A stretch of 64,000 nt of DNA from the NCBI RefSeq assembly GCF_024519315.1, contig NZ_JANIIC010000054.1, forward strand, positions 1-64,000. Reading direction: 5' to 3'. Below, in pieces: positions 39,906 through 49,279 of the stretch. The translations under genes were made by a program, and so were the position numbers. Position 1 is the first letter of the stretch. Every line of letters begins with the position of its first letter. Under the pieces are notes generated by a model. That model did no database searches. It was not told where the DNA came from and was given only the letters and a program-made list of their open reading frames with translations. The DNA comes from Streptomyces malaysiensis subsp. samsunensis (GTDB lineage Bacteria; Actinomycetota; Actinomycetes; Streptomycetales; Streptomycetaceae).

Positions 39906-40832
39906 TCAGCCGATGTCCAGGACCGCCTTGCCGTGGAGGCGGCGGTTCAGTAGGGCGGTGACGGCCTCCTCGGCGCGGTCCCAGCCGCCGCGCCAGGCGA
40001 TGCGGGGGTCGAGGTCGCCCGCCGCGACGCGCTGTGCGAGCCAGCTCAGGTCCGGGCCGATGTCGGGGCGGTCGAGGAGGTAGAAGGTGACGATGGAGCG
40101 GTTGTGGCGGCCTTCGTTTCCGTAGAGGGCGCCGAACGGGAAGGTCTCGGGCTGGCCCGTGACGTGGCCGACGGAGACCAGGGTGCCGTGGGCGGCGAGC
40201 TTGTCGTACGCCGCCACCAGTTGCGGTCCGCCGACCATGTCCACCACGCCGTGGACCGGTTCGCCGAGCTCCTCCGGCTCCGTGATCACCTCATGTGCGC
40301 CCAGCGCCCGTAGATCGTCGCCGTGGGCGGTGGGGTCGCCGGTGGTGGCGATGACATGCGCGCCGCCGAGCCGGGCGAGCTGTACGGCGTACCGGCCGAC
40401 GCCGCCGGTGGCGCCCGTGACCAGGATGCGCCGGCCGAGGGTGTCGCCGATCCGGCGCAGGGCGCGCAGGGCGCTGGCGCCCGCGACCGGGATGGTGCTG
40501 ATCGCGCCGGGGTCGGCGGCGGCGGGCGGGAGGCCGAGCATTCCGGTGTCCACCGCGCGCAGCTCCGCCCAGCCGCCGTCCGCGCCCAGGGTGACGACGG
40601 GGGTTCCGGCCGCCGGTCCGGAGCCGTCGGCCGCCGCGCGCTCGACCACTCCGGCGGCGTCCCAGCCCAGCACGGTGCCGTCGGGGGCCTCGGTGCGGTG
40701 GGCGACCTCGCCGTAGTTGAGGGAGGTGGCGGTCACCCGGACCAGCGCCTGGTGCGGGGCGGGTTCGGGGTCGGCGGCTGCGCCGAGGCGGAGGCCGGAG
40801 GGGGAGGAGTGGTCGACGAGCAGGGCGCGCAT
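39906..40832 (-). CDS. Zinc-type MDR / quinone oxidoreductase
   Basis: 308 residues of the medium-chain dehydrogenase/reductase superfamily: an N-terminal GroES-like part (HQALVRVTATSLNYGEVAHR, GWDAAGVVE) and a Rossmann part (GRRILVTGATGGVGRYAVQL). No structural or catalytic zinc cysteines are visible, as in quinone-oxidoreductase-like members using NADPH. ATG start. Divergent from a TetR gene with a palindrome between them, so it is probably the TetR target. Part of its 5' sequence is duplicated at 33.7-33.9 kb. Confidence 0.92.
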   Translation of the reverse strand: MRALLVDHSSPSGLRLGAAADPEPAPHQALVRVTATSLNYGEVAHRTEAPDGTVLGWDAAGVVERAAADGSGPAAGTPVVTLGADGGWAELRAVDTGMLGLPPAAADPGAISTIPVAGASALRALRRIGDTLGRRILVTGATGGVGRYAVQLARLGGAHVIATTGDPTAHGDDLRALGAHEVITEPEELGEPVHGVVDMVGGPQLVAAYDKLAAHGTLVSVGHVTGQPETFPFGALYGNEGRHNRSIVTFYLLDRPDIGPDLSWLAQRVAAGDLDPRIAWRGGWDRAEEAVTALLNRRLHGKAVLDIG

Positions 40833-40872
40833 GGCGGTTCGCCTTTCCGATGGAGGCTGACAACCTCAGTTA

Positions 40873-40887
40873 TGCCACTGAGTGGCA
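40873..40887. promoter_or_regulatory. Candidate TetR operator
   Basis: TGCCACT and AGTGGCA form perfect 7-base arms around a central G, in the 99-base gap between the divergent oxidoreductase and TetR genes. Location and symmetry fit an operator controlling both. Confidence 0.6.
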
Positions 40888-40931
40888 AACGCGTGCAAGT
40901 GGCGTCACCGGTGAGGGCTACACTTTTCGCC

Positions 40932-41606
40932 GTGACCGCCGCTCCCAACCCCTCACTGCGTGAACGCAAGAAGCGGCGCACCCGCCAGGCGCTGATCGAC
41001 ACCGCGCTGGAGCTGTTCACCCGGCGTGGCTTCGGCGGGGTGACGCTGGATGAGCTGTGCGAGGAGGTCGAGGTCTCCAAGCGCACCTTCTTCCGCACCT
41101 TCACCAGCAAGGAAGACGTCGCGATGGCCCCCGACCAGGACCTGTGGCGGGCCTTCCTGGAGCAGCTGGAGACCGCGGAGCCGGACGGGCTGCCGGTGGT
41201 GGAGCTGGGGCGGGACGCGCTGCTGGCCGCGCTGGAGCGGATGGACGACGAGGGCTGGGCCCGGCGGATGCTGCTCAGCCGGCGGCTGGCCGAGCGGACC
41301 CCCTCGATGGGCGCGCACGGTTTGCAGTTCTGTGAGGCCACCACCCAGCGGGCGCTGGAGATCCTGCACCGCCGGTTCGGCCTCGGGGCCCCGGGCGACC
41401 TCCGGCCGCGGCTGGCGGTGGACATGCTGGTCGCCGCGCTCCACGGGGCGCTGGCGGGCTGGGTGGCGCGGGCCGAAGAGGCCGACGGGGCGGGCCGTGC
41501 CGAGCCGCCCGCCGCCGGGGAACTGGCCGACCGCCTCCGCGAGGCCGTCGCCGCCCTCCCGGGTGGCCTGGCTCTGACGGTCGGGCAACCGGCCGAGCGT
41601 GGCTGA
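40932..41606 (+). CDS. TetR-family regulator
   Basis: 224 residues. The N-terminal TetR HTH is clear (RTRQALIDTALELFTRRGFG, VTLDELCEEVEVSKRTFFR, TFTSKEDVA). The C-terminal ligand domain is Ala/Leu-rich and not informative. GTG at 40932 was chosen to start just before the HTH. Likely represses the adjacent oxidoreductase and itself through the palindrome between them. Confidence 0.9.
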   Translation: MTAAPNPSLRERKKRRTRQALIDTALELFTRRGFGGVTLDELCEEVEVSKRTFFRTFTSKEDVAMAPDQDLWRAFLEQLETAEPDGLPVVELGRDALLAALERMDDEGWARRMLLSRRLAERTPSMGAHGLQFCEATTQRALEILHRRFGLGAPGDLRPRLAVDMLVAALHGALAGWVARAEEADGAGRAEPPAAGELADRLREAVAALPGGLALTVGQPAERG

Positions 41607-41623
41607 CGTTCACACCGCGATCC

Positions 41624-42037
41624 TCAGCTGAAGGCGATCACCAGGCCGAAGCCGAGGAAGATCGTGCCGATCAGGGTCAGGCACGCCGCCGGGCCGAGTA
41701 TGTGGCGTCGCATCCATACCCGGGCCTTTTGCGACTCGCCCGGGAGGTACATCACGTCCACCCTCCGGCCGGTCGCCAGCCCCAGGCCGATGCCCTGGAT
41801 CGCGGTCGTGAACTCCACCTTGTAGCCCTGATGGTCGTGGAACCGGATGACCGGCGTCTGGGTCGTGCTCTGGTTCCCGTTCTGGGTTCGGCGGTCCACG
41901 ATGTTGGCGACCACCAGCCCCTCCGTACGGACTCCCTCGCGGCGCAGCCGCCGCACCAGACGGGCGTCGCGCCAGGCGCAGGCGTAGAGCAACAATCCGA
42001 CCGCGGCGCACAGCAGATCGGCTCCGGGCACGGCCAT
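41624..42037 (-). CDS. DUF3592 membrane protein
   Basis: 137 residues with an N-terminal membrane segment (ADLLCAAVGLLLYACAW), the DUF3592 beta core (RTEGLVVANIVDRRTQNGNQ, TPVIRFHDHQGYKVEFTTA, GRRVDVMYLPGESQKARVWM) and a C-terminal segment (AACLTLIGTIFLGFGLVIAF). GAGGCGG seven bases upstream supports ATG 42037. Function unknown; a membrane-associated beta-barrel-like domain. Confidence 0.82.
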   Translation of the reverse strand: MAVPGADLLCAAVGLLLYACAWRDARLVRRLRREGVRTEGLVVANIVDRRTQNGNQSTTQTPVIRFHDHQGYKVEFTTAIQGIGLGLATGRRVDVMYLPGESQKARVWMRRHILGPAACLTLIGTIFLGFGLVIAFS

Positions 42038-42299
42038 CGATGAACCGCCTCTCGTCGTGTCCGAATCCCTGTCCGCCACAGGAGACGCGTTGATACGGAG
42101 CTTCGGTTGCCGCCCGCGCGCTCTGTCGCGAAATGACGGGGTGCGGGATCCTCCCGTGGCATGAGCAGACCTGTGAACCGTCGTGCGCGTGCCTGGAGCT
42201 GGCCGTCGTTATTGAGCTGGTCGCCGCACAGGGCGGGAGCGGAGTCCGATTATCCGGACATGTGAGGCGGTTACAGACTGGCATGTTCGTGTGTGATCC
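42038..42299. other. Region between DUF3592 gene and TnpB element
   Basis: May include the left end of the TnpB element: cggga-tcc-tcccg at about 42140-42160 could form the subterminal hairpin, and gggatcctcc recurs at the right end. No gene seen. Confidence 0.35.
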
Positions 42300-43518
42300 G
42301 TGGCTACTCGTGTGAAGCGGGCGTTCAAGTACCGCTTCACCCAACGGATGCGCAGGCGGCGGAGCTGTCACGCACGTTCGGATGCGTGCGGAAGGTCTAC
42401 AACATGGCCCTTGCCGCCCGCACCCAGGCGTGGGCGCGTGGGGAGCGAATCAACTACAGCCGCACGTCGGCGATGCTGACGGCGTGGAAGAAGACCGAGG
42501 AACTGGAGTATCTCAACGAGGTGTCGTCCGTTCCGCTCCAGCAAGCCCTGCGGCACCTCCAGGCGGCGTTCACGAACTTCTTCGCCAAGCAGGCCAAGTA
42601 CCCGCGCTTCAAGTCCCGTAAGCGGTCGAGGAACAGTGCCGAGTACACCACGTCCGCGTTCCGGTTCCGAGACGGTGAGCTGACCCTGGCGAAGATGTCA
42701 GAGCCACTGAACATTGTGTGGTCCCGGCATCTGCCCGAACGGGCCCAGCCCTCGACAGTGACGGTGTCGCACGACAGCGCGGACCGATGGTTCGTATCCC
42801 TGTTGTGCGAGGACCCGGCAGTGGGACCGCTTCCGGCAACGGACGCGGCGATCGGTGTGGATGTGGGGCTGGACCATCTGCTGACGTTTTCCACCGGGGA
42901 GAAGATCGTCAATCCCCGGCATGAGCGCAGGGACCGTGCCCGGCTGGCCAGGGCCCAGCGGGCACTGGCGCGCAAGGCCAGGGGCGACGGAGTGAACCGG
43001 GCCAAGGCCCGGCGCGCGGTCGCCCGTGTCCACGCTCGAATCGCCGACCGCAGGCGTGACCTGTTGCACAAGATCACCACTCGTCTCGTCCGCGAAAACC
43101 AAGTGGTCGTAATCGAGGACCTGACCGTTCGGAATATGGTGAAGAACGGGGCACTCGCCTGTGCTATCTCCGATGCTGCGTGGCGAGAGTTTCGCACGAT
43201 GCTGGAGTACAAGGCCCAGTGGTACGGCCGCGAAGTGATCGCGGTGGACCGCTGGTTTCCCTCGTCCAAGCTTTGCTCGAACTGCGGCAATCTCGCCGAA
43301 GCGATGCCGTTGCACGTCCGTACCTGGACGTGCGGCGGCTGCGGCGTGACCCACGACCGGGACGTGAACGCGGCGAATAATCTTCTGGCCGCCGGGCTGG
43401 CGGTGTCTGTCTGTGGAGCCGGTGTAAGACCTCAACGGAGAACTCCGAGCGGGCAGTCGGCGGTGAAGCAGAAACCCCTACAGCGCGAGCCGTAGGGATC
43501 CTCCTCCTATTAGGAGGA
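42293..43518 (+). mobile_element. Solo-tnpB IS605-group element, ends approximate
   Basis: The right end carries a hairpin (tcctcc-tatta-ggagga, 43502-43518) directly after tnpB, where the omega-RNA scaffold ends and the guide would begin in this family. The left boundary is not defined. The G+C and codon use do not differ obviously from surroundings. Confidence 0.6.
42300..43495 (+). pseudogene. tnpB: TnpB (IS200/IS605-type RNA-guided nuclease) with frameshifted N-terminus
   Basis: The normal N-terminus VATRVKRAFKYRF starts at GTG 42300 in one frame; HPTDAQAAELSRTFGCVRK continues one frame away. A single C missing near 42338 explains this. A second GTG at 42293 opens the downstream frame but substitutes 15 foreign residues for the conserved first strand. 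The rest is complete in that frame: RuvC residues D190 (GVDVGLDH), E275 (VIEDLTV) and the DRDVNAA aspartate near 357, and zinc cysteines 328, 331, 347 and 350. The protein may be inactive, or active with an altered N-terminus. No TnpA gene accompanies it. Confidence 0.85.
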
Positions 43519-43840
43519 AGCCAAGAAGCTGTCCAACAACAACATGCCAACGTCCCTCACCTCAACAGCCTGGAGGACGCGATCGTGGTGACGCTCGCGA
43601 AGTCCGGCGAGGGCCATGCGGAGGCGGTGCGGCCCCGTGCCGTACGGGGCGCCACGGCCGCCAGGACCGCCACGGCCGACGCCGGACTCGAGTGCTCCTG
43701 GGTCAAGCCCCGGCGCTGCTGAGCCGCAGCCGCTACGGCTAAGTGCTCCGGTGGAAGTGCCGCGATGCGTCGTCGGCCGACTGCGGCGCCGTCGTGGCTG
43801 GTCGCGCCCGCGCGGCGGAGCCGCACATCGACACAGCCCC
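43519..43840. other. Region after TnpB element with an unassigned open frame
   Basis: A frame in register with 43585 runs through AVQQQHANVPHLNSLEDAIV, VTLAKSGEGHAEAVRPR and ends at 43722 after WVKPRRC. It has no clear start and could be the 3' part of a gene interrupted by the TnpB element, or chance. No other gene seen before the GH31 terminator. Confidence 0.3.
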
Positions 43841-43857
43841 GCGCCCCTTCGGGGCGC
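43841..43857. terminator. Hairpin downstream of alpha-xylosidase gene
   Basis: 7-base stem gcgcccc/ggggcgc with a ttc loop, 34 bases after the leftward GH31 gene stop. Confidence 0.55.
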
Positions 43858-43890
43858 CGCCCGAACCGTAGCGGGCTTCCTCCGACCTGC

Positions 43891-46164
43891 TTACGGCGGG
43901 GGCAGCGGCACCGTCAGCACCGCCGTCCCCGCCGCCGCGTCGGCGGACTGGCCGCCGGCCACCTCCAGTCGCCAGGGCGCCGAGGTGCCGGTGGCCTCGG
44001 CGCGCAGCGCCGTCCCGTCCCGGACGACGGTGAAGGTGGCGGCGGTCGTGCCGTCGGGGCGGGGCACCCGCACGGTGACCGGGTCCGCCGCCGGTTCGTA
44101 CACCCGTAGCGTGATCCCGTCCGCCCAGTCGGCGTCGGGGCGGTCGTCGGCCGCCCCGAACGGGATCACCGCGCCGGGGCGGGCCAGCAGCGGAACGCTG
44201 AGGAAGCCGTGGGTCTCGCGCACCCAGCGTGGGCCGCGCACCGTCCGCCCGCCGGGCAGCTGCGTCCAGACGCCCTCGGGCACGTAGTACGTCACCTCGC
44301 CCTCGTCGTCGAAGACCGGGGCGACCAGCAGATCGCCGCCGAGCATGTACTGCCGGTCGAGACCCGCGCACCCCGGGTCGCCGGGGAACTCCAGGGCCAT
44401 GGCGCGCATCACCGGGATGCCCTCGGTGTGCGCCTGCCGCGCCGCCTCGTACAGATACGGCATCAGCCGCAGCTTCAGCCGGGTGAAGTGGCGCAGCACC
44501 GCGACCGACTCCTCGTCGAAGAGCCAGGGCACCCGGTAGGAGGACGAGCCGTGCAGTCTGCTGTGCGAGGACAGCAGCCCGAAGGCGATCCACCGTTTGA
44601 ACAGGGCCGGGTCGGGGGTGCCCTCGAAGCCGCCGATGTCATGGCTCCAGAAGCCGAAGCCGGAGAGACCCAGCGAGAGTCCGCCGCGCAGCGATTCGGC
44701 CATCGCCTCGTAGGTGGACTCGCAGTCGCCGCCCCAGTGCACCGGGAACCGCTGGCCGCCCGCCGTGGCCGAGCGCGCGAAGACCACCGCCTCGCGCTCC
44801 CCGCGCCGTTCGCCGAGCGCCTCGTGGACGGTGCGGTTGTAGAGGTGGGTGTAGTAGTTGTGCATCCGCTCGGGGTCGGAGCCGTCCGCGTACACCACAT
44901 CGGTGGGCACCCGCTCGCCGAAGTCGGTCTTGAAGCAGTCCACGCCCATGTCGAGCAGCGCGGTCAGCTTGGCCGCGTACCAGGCGCGGGCGCCGGGGTT
45001 GGTGAAGTCCACCAGCGCCATGCCCGGCTGCCACAGGTCCCACTGCCACACCGATCCGTCCGGCCGCTTCAGCAGATATCCGGCCGCCTTGCCCTCGGCG
45101 AAGAGCGGGGAGCGCTGGCCGATGTACGGATTGATCCAGACGCTGATCCGCAAACCCCGTTCGCGCAGCCGGCGCAGCATGCCCTCCGGATCGGGGAAGA
45201 CCCGCGGATCCCAGGTGAAGTCGCACCACTGGTACTCGCGCATCCAGAAGCAGTCGAAGTGGAAGACGGACAGCGGCAGCGCCCGCTGGGCCATGCCGTC
45301 GACGAAGCCGGTGACCGTCTCCTCGTCGTAGGAGGTGGTGAAGGAGGTGGACAGCCACAGCCCGAAGGACCACGCGGGCGGCAGCGCAGGGCGGCCGGTG
45401 AGCGCGGTGTAGCGGCGCAGGATCTCCTTGGGGGTGGGCCCGTGGATGACGTAGTACGTGAGCTCCTGGTCCCGGGCGCTGAACTGGATCCGGGAGACCG
45501 CCTCCGAGCCGACCTCGAAGGAGACCCGGCCGGGGTGGTCGACGAAGACGCCGTAGCCCGCGTCGGTGAGCAGGAACGGGATGTTCTTGTACGCCTGCTC
45601 GGTGGCGGTGCCGCCGTCGGCGTTCCAGATGTCGACGGACTGGCCGTTCTTCACCAGCGGGCCGAAGCGCTCGCCGAGGCCGTAGACGGAGGTGCCGACC
45701 CGCAGCGCGAGCCGTTCGCGCAGGTGGTGGTCGCCGTCGGCGGTCTCCATGATGCCCATGTCCTTGACGCCGCTGCTGGTGAGCGCGCGCCCGGCGGCCT
45801 CGAACTCCATCCGCCAGGGGCCGGTGCGGGCGAAGCGCACCGAGAGCGCGCCGGAGGTGAGCCGGGCCTCTCCGTCGTCACAGCTCACCTCGGCGTCGTA
45901 CTGCTCGCGGGCGATCTCGAACGACGGGCCGCGTTCGACCCCGCCCGCGAAGTGGGTGATCCGGATGGCGATGACATCGGGCATGGGGGCGGTGCAGGTC
46001 AGGGTGAGGGCCGGGCCCCCCAGCAGATCGCCGCGGTGGTGGACGGGATGGGTGGGGGCGTGGACGGTGAGGGTGCCGGGGCCGGTCTCCACATCGAGCA
46101 CCCCATGGGGGTACGCGGCGCGGACGCCCTCGCGCAGTCTCCAATAGCCGTCACTGAACTTCAT
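43891..46164 (-). CDS. GH31 alpha-xylosidase, YicI type
   Basis: 757 residues, the full length of YicI-type family 31 enzymes. The nucleophile is Asp414 in CFKTDFGE and the acid/base Asp480 in HWGGDCEST, matching the E. coli YicI arrangement. N-terminal beta-sandwich, a catalytic barrel (SVFHFDCFWMREYQWCDFTW, SVWINPYIGQRSPLF) and C-terminal sheets are present. It has no signal peptide, so it acts in the cytoplasm, releasing xylose from isoprimeverose or similar alpha-xylosides. It ends the leftward operon with the ABC importer, 15 bases after the MalG-type gene, which argues that the importer brings in its substrate. Confidence 0.93.
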   Translation of the reverse strand: MKFSDGYWRLREGVRAAYPHGVLDVETGPGTLTVHAPTHPVHHRGDLLGGPALTLTCTAPMPDVIAIRITHFAGGVERGPSFEIAREQYDAEVSCDDGEARLTSGALSVRFARTGPWRMEFEAAGRALTSSGVKDMGIMETADGDHHLRERLALRVGTSVYGLGERFGPLVKNGQSVDIWNADGGTATEQAYKNIPFLLTDAGYGVFVDHPGRVSFEVGSEAVSRIQFSARDQELTYYVIHGPTPKEILRRYTALTGRPALPPAWSFGLWLSTSFTTSYDEETVTGFVDGMAQRALPLSVFHFDCFWMREYQWCDFTWDPRVFPDPEGMLRRLRERGLRISVWINPYIGQRSPLFAEGKAAGYLLKRPDGSVWQWDLWQPGMALVDFTNPGARAWYAAKLTALLDMGVDCFKTDFGERVPTDVVYADGSDPERMHNYYTHLYNRTVHEALGERRGEREAVVFARSATAGGQRFPVHWGGDCESTYEAMAESLRGGLSLGLSGFGFWSHDIGGFEGTPDPALFKRWIAFGLLSSHSRLHGSSSYRVPWLFDEESVAVLRHFTRLKLRLMPYLYEAARQAHTEGIPVMRAMALEFPGDPGCAGLDRQYMLGGDLLVAPVFDDEGEVTYYVPEGVWTQLPGGRTVRGPRWVRETHGFLSVPLLARPGAVIPFGAADDRPDADWADGITLRVYEPAADPVTVRVPRPDGTTAATFTVVRDGTALRAEATGTSAPWRLEVAGGQSADAAAGTAVLTVPLPPP

Positions 46165-46179
46165 GCGGGGCCCTCCTCG

Positions 46180-47019
46180 TCATTTGACCGCGCCCATGGC
46201 GATGCCACGGGTCAGGGTCCGCTGGAAGATCAGGAAGAAGCAGAACGCGGGGAGCACCCCCAGCAGGGCGGCCGCGTTGGTCATGGTGGCGTCCATCAGC
46301 CGCTGGCCCTGGAGGACACCGAGCGCCACCGAGACCGTCTGGTTGTCGTTGGAGATCAGCATCACCAGGGGCAGCAGGAACTCGTTCCAGGTCCAGATGA
46401 AGAAGAAGACCAGCAGTACCCCGATGGTGGGACGGCTGACCGGCACCACCACCCGCCACAGCACCTGCCATTTGTTGGCGCCGTCGATCCGTGCCGCCTC
46501 GATGATCTCCTTGGGGAAGGCGCCGAGCACGGAGGAGAGCAGATAGGTGCCGAAGGCCGACTGGATCACGGTGAAGACGATGATCACGCTCAGCCGGGTG
46601 TCATACAGACCCACCTGCTTGGACAGGTAGTAGACGGGGTAGACCAGGGCCTCCTGCGGCAGCATGTTGGCCAGGACGAAGAAGGCCAGTACCCAGGGGC
46701 GGCCCCTGACCCGCCCGACGCCGATCGCATACGCGTTGAGCACGGACAGCAGCGCGGCGAGCACCGCCACCGAGCCCGAGATCAGCACGGAGTTGAAGAG
46801 CTTCTGTCCGAAGTCCACCCGCTGCCAGAAGTCCCGCAGCCCGTCCAGGTGGATTCCCTCGGGCAGGCTCAGCGGGCCGTTCGCGGAGTACTCGGCGGGC
46901 GACTTCACCGCGTTGAGGGCCACCACGAGGAACGGCAGCACCATGAGCACGGCCGCCACGATCAGCGCGGCCAGCACCGGATAGCGGACCGGGGCGCGGT
47001 GTCGCTCAGGAGCCTTCAC
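46180..47019 (-). CDS. Carbohydrate ABC permease, MalG type
   Basis: 279 residues, six membrane segments, EAA loop EIIEAARIDGANKWQVLWRV and the typical C-terminal TRGIAMGAVK. GTG start overlaps the stop of the MalF-type gene (GTGA). Part of the importer feeding the GH31 enzyme. Confidence 0.93.
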   Translation of the reverse strand: MKAPERHRAPVRYPVLAALIVAAVLMVLPFLVVALNAVKSPAEYSANGPLSLPEGIHLDGLRDFWQRVDFGQKLFNSVLISGSVAVLAALLSVLNAYAIGVGRVRGRPWVLAFFVLANMLPQEALVYPVYYLSKQVGLYDTRLSVIIVFTVIQSAFGTYLLSSVLGAFPKEIIEAARIDGANKWQVLWRVVVPVSRPTIGVLLVFFFIWTWNEFLLPLVMLISNDNQTVSVALGVLQGQRLMDATMTNAAALLGVLPAFCFFLIFQRTLTRGIAMGAVK

Positions 47020-47930
47020 TGGTCCTCCGCCCGGGTTTGCAGACGCAATGCCACCAGGGCCAGCGCCAGGATGATCACGGTGAGGGCGGTGGAGACCGCG
47101 GAGCCGTAGCCGACCTGCGTCTTCTCGAAGAAGGACTGGAAGGAGAAGTACGAGGGGACATTGGTGGCCCCACCGGGCCCGCCCTTGGTGAGCACATACA
47201 CCGCGCCGAAGACCTTGAGCGCCGCGATGGTGCACCACAGCAGCACGACATAGATCTCCGGGCGGATCTGCACCAGCGTCACATGCCAGAACCGCCGCCA
47301 CCACGAGGCCCCGTCCAGCTCGGCCGCCTCGTGCAGGGACGGGTCGGCGCGCTGGAGCCCCGCCATGAAGACCACCAGCGGAAAGCCCAGCTGGACCCAG
47401 ACCATCACGGCCATCACGCTGTAGAGCGCGAAGTCCGGGTCGCCCAGCCAGTCATGGCGCAGCGAGCCGAGGCCGACGGCGTCCAGCGCCTCGTTGAGCG
47501 CGCCGTTCTCCGGGGCGAGGATCCAGCTCCAGACGATCCCGGCCACCGCGATCGGCAGCACCTGCGGCAGATAGAAGCAGGCGCGCAGCACGCTCGCCGT
47601 ACGGGTGCCGATGTGCTTGGCCACATAGTCGAAGAGCGCGGCGGCCAGCACCAGGCCGAGGGCGGTGGGGAGCACCGCCATCGCCACCACCATGGCCAGG
47701 CTGTGCCGGAAGGACTCCCAGAAGGCCGAGTCGTCCAGCAGCTCGCGGTAGTTGTCGAGCCCGGCCCACTTCGGGCTGCCCACGCCCTGCCAGTGGGTGA
47801 GGCTGATCCCCGTGTTCATCAGGAACGGGACGACGATGACGGCGAGGAAGGCCAGCGCGCCGGGCAGCAGGAACAGGGCGTACGGATACTCGCGGCGCCG
47901 CCCTCGCACGCCGTGGCCGTGGGAGCTCAT
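47016..47930 (-). CDS. Carbohydrate ABC permease, MalF type
   Basis: 304 residues with standard length and topology, unlike the enlarged MalF-type protein at 13.5-14.9 kb. EAA loop region EAAELDGASWWRRFWHVTLV. ATG overlaps the binding-protein stop (ATGA). Confidence 0.93.
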   Translation of the reverse strand: MSSHGHGVRGRRREYPYALFLLPGALAFLAVIVVPFLMNTGISLTHWQGVGSPKWAGLDNYRELLDDSAFWESFRHSLAMVVAMAVLPTALGLVLAAALFDYVAKHIGTRTASVLRACFYLPQVLPIAVAGIVWSWILAPENGALNEALDAVGLGSLRHDWLGDPDFALYSVMAVMVWVQLGFPLVVFMAGLQRADPSLHEAAELDGASWWRRFWHVTLVQIRPEIYVVLLWCTIAALKVFGAVYVLTKGGPGGATNVPSYFSFQSFFEKTQVGYGSAVSTALTVIILALALVALRLQTRAEDQ

Positions 47931-49231
47931 CCCTTCGGCGCGCCCGCGTCGTACGCCTTCTTCAGCGCGTCCAGATAGTCATCGGGCTTCGCGCTGCCGG
48001 TGATCAGCTTCTGGGTCTCGGAGACGAGGGTGTCGTAGAAGCCGGGGACCGGCCAGTCGGGGTAGAAGGCCAGGCCGTCGCCCTCGGAGTAGGCGGTGAA
48101 GTCCTGGATCAGGCTCTTGGACTTGGGGTCGGTGATCGCTGAGGGGTCGGCGGCCACGGGCACTCCGCCGTTGTTGCCGAGGGTGTTCTGGATGCCCTTC
48201 TTCATCGTGATGTCGATGAAGTCGTAGGCGAGTTCCTTGTTCTTGGCGCCCTTGGGGACGACCCAGAGATTGCCGCCGGAGCCGAGGGTGAGCTCGGAGC
48301 CGGGGAAGCGGAACGTGCCCCACTGGTCCTTCATCTCGGACTTGAAGCGGCCGAACCACCAGCTGCCGGAGAAGAACATCGGGTACTTCCCCGCGATGAA
48401 GGCCGCGCCCGCGTCCTCGGCCTTGGCGCCGCTCGAACTCTTCGCGATATAGCCCTTCTTCACCCAGTCGGCGAAGGTGGTGGCGCCATAGGTCCAGGCG
48501 GGGTCGTGGAAGTCCGGCTTGCCCTTGTACCGCTCGTAGGCGTCCACCCAGGAGCGCTCGGCCTTGGAGAGGGCGAGCTGGTAGACGTACTGGTGGGCGG
48601 GGTATTCGGCGCCCGCGCTGGCCAGCGGGGTGACGCCCTTGTCCTTGAACGCCTCCAGGGCGGCGGTGAATTCGGCGAAGGTGGCCGGGACCTCGATGTG
48701 GTGCTTGTCGAAGAGGGTCTTGTTGTAGAAGACCATCGTGTACTCGGCGTAGTTGGGGATTCCGTACCAGTTGCCGGAGCCCATCACGCCCTGGGCGTCA
48801 TAGCGGCTGGTGGTGCGCACCCCGGGGCTGAGCGGCTTGTCCCAGCCGCGCTTGGTGACCTCGGGGGTGAGGTCGGTGAGCAGGCCCTGTTTGGAGAGCA
48901 GCCCGGTGGTGGCGTTGCCCTTGTTGTACTCCATCAGATCGGGCGCGTCACCGGAGTTGAGGACCATGGAGGCGGTCTTCTGGATCTGTTCGAAGCCCTT
49001 CTCCTCGACCTTCACTGTAACGCCCGGATGGCTCTTCTTGAACTCCTCGATCGCCTGCTTCCAGGCGATGCCCATGGCGCTGTTGGGCGCCTCGTAGTGC
49101 CACAGCCTGAGCGACTTGCCGTCCCCGGCCTCGTCCCCGCCGCCTCCGCAACCCGCCATGACCAGGGCTCCTGCGAGCGCGGCCGCTATGACGGCCACCG
49201 TTCGTGTCGTCCGTTTCCGTGCCGTCAACAT
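47927..49231 (-). CDS. Sugar ABC transporter solute-binding lipoprotein
   Basis: 434 residues. Signal sequence with lipobox VMAGC, Cys28 lipidated. Family 1 binding-protein blocks include LRLWHYEAPNSAMGIAWKQA, PDLMEYNKGNA, MVFYNKTLFDKH and GSGGNLWVVPKGAKN. GGAGG six bases upstream supports ATG 49231. First gene of the alpha-xyloside operon; a LacI-type palindrome lies 49 bases upstream. The ATPase is expected to be a shared MsiK-type subunit. Confidence 0.93.
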   Translation of the reverse strand: MLTARKRTTRTVAVIAAALAGALVMAGCGGGGDEAGDGKSLRLWHYEAPNSAMGIAWKQAIEEFKKSHPGVTVKVEEKGFEQIQKTASMVLNSGDAPDLMEYNKGNATTGLLSKQGLLTDLTPEVTKRGWDKPLSPGVRTTSRYDAQGVMGSGNWYGIPNYAEYTMVFYNKTLFDKHHIEVPATFAEFTAALEAFKDKGVTPLASAGAEYPAHQYVYQLALSKAERSWVDAYERYKGKPDFHDPAWTYGATTFADWVKKGYIAKSSSGAKAEDAGAAFIAGKYPMFFSGSWWFGRFKSEMKDQWGTFRFPGSELTLGSGGNLWVVPKGAKNKELAYDFIDITMKKGIQNTLGNNGGVPVAADPSAITDPKSKSLIQDFTAYSEGDGLAFYPDWPVPGFYDTLVSETQKLITGSAKPDDYLDALKKAYDAGAPKG

Positions 49232-49279
49232 CCGCTGCCTCCGAGAGGGTTGGAAGGAATGGCGCACGTGCAACGTTCG

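Noticed and set aside
44209..47109. 966-codon plus-strand frame opposite the GH31/permease genes
   Set aside because: Shadow frame spanning two real genes on the other strand.
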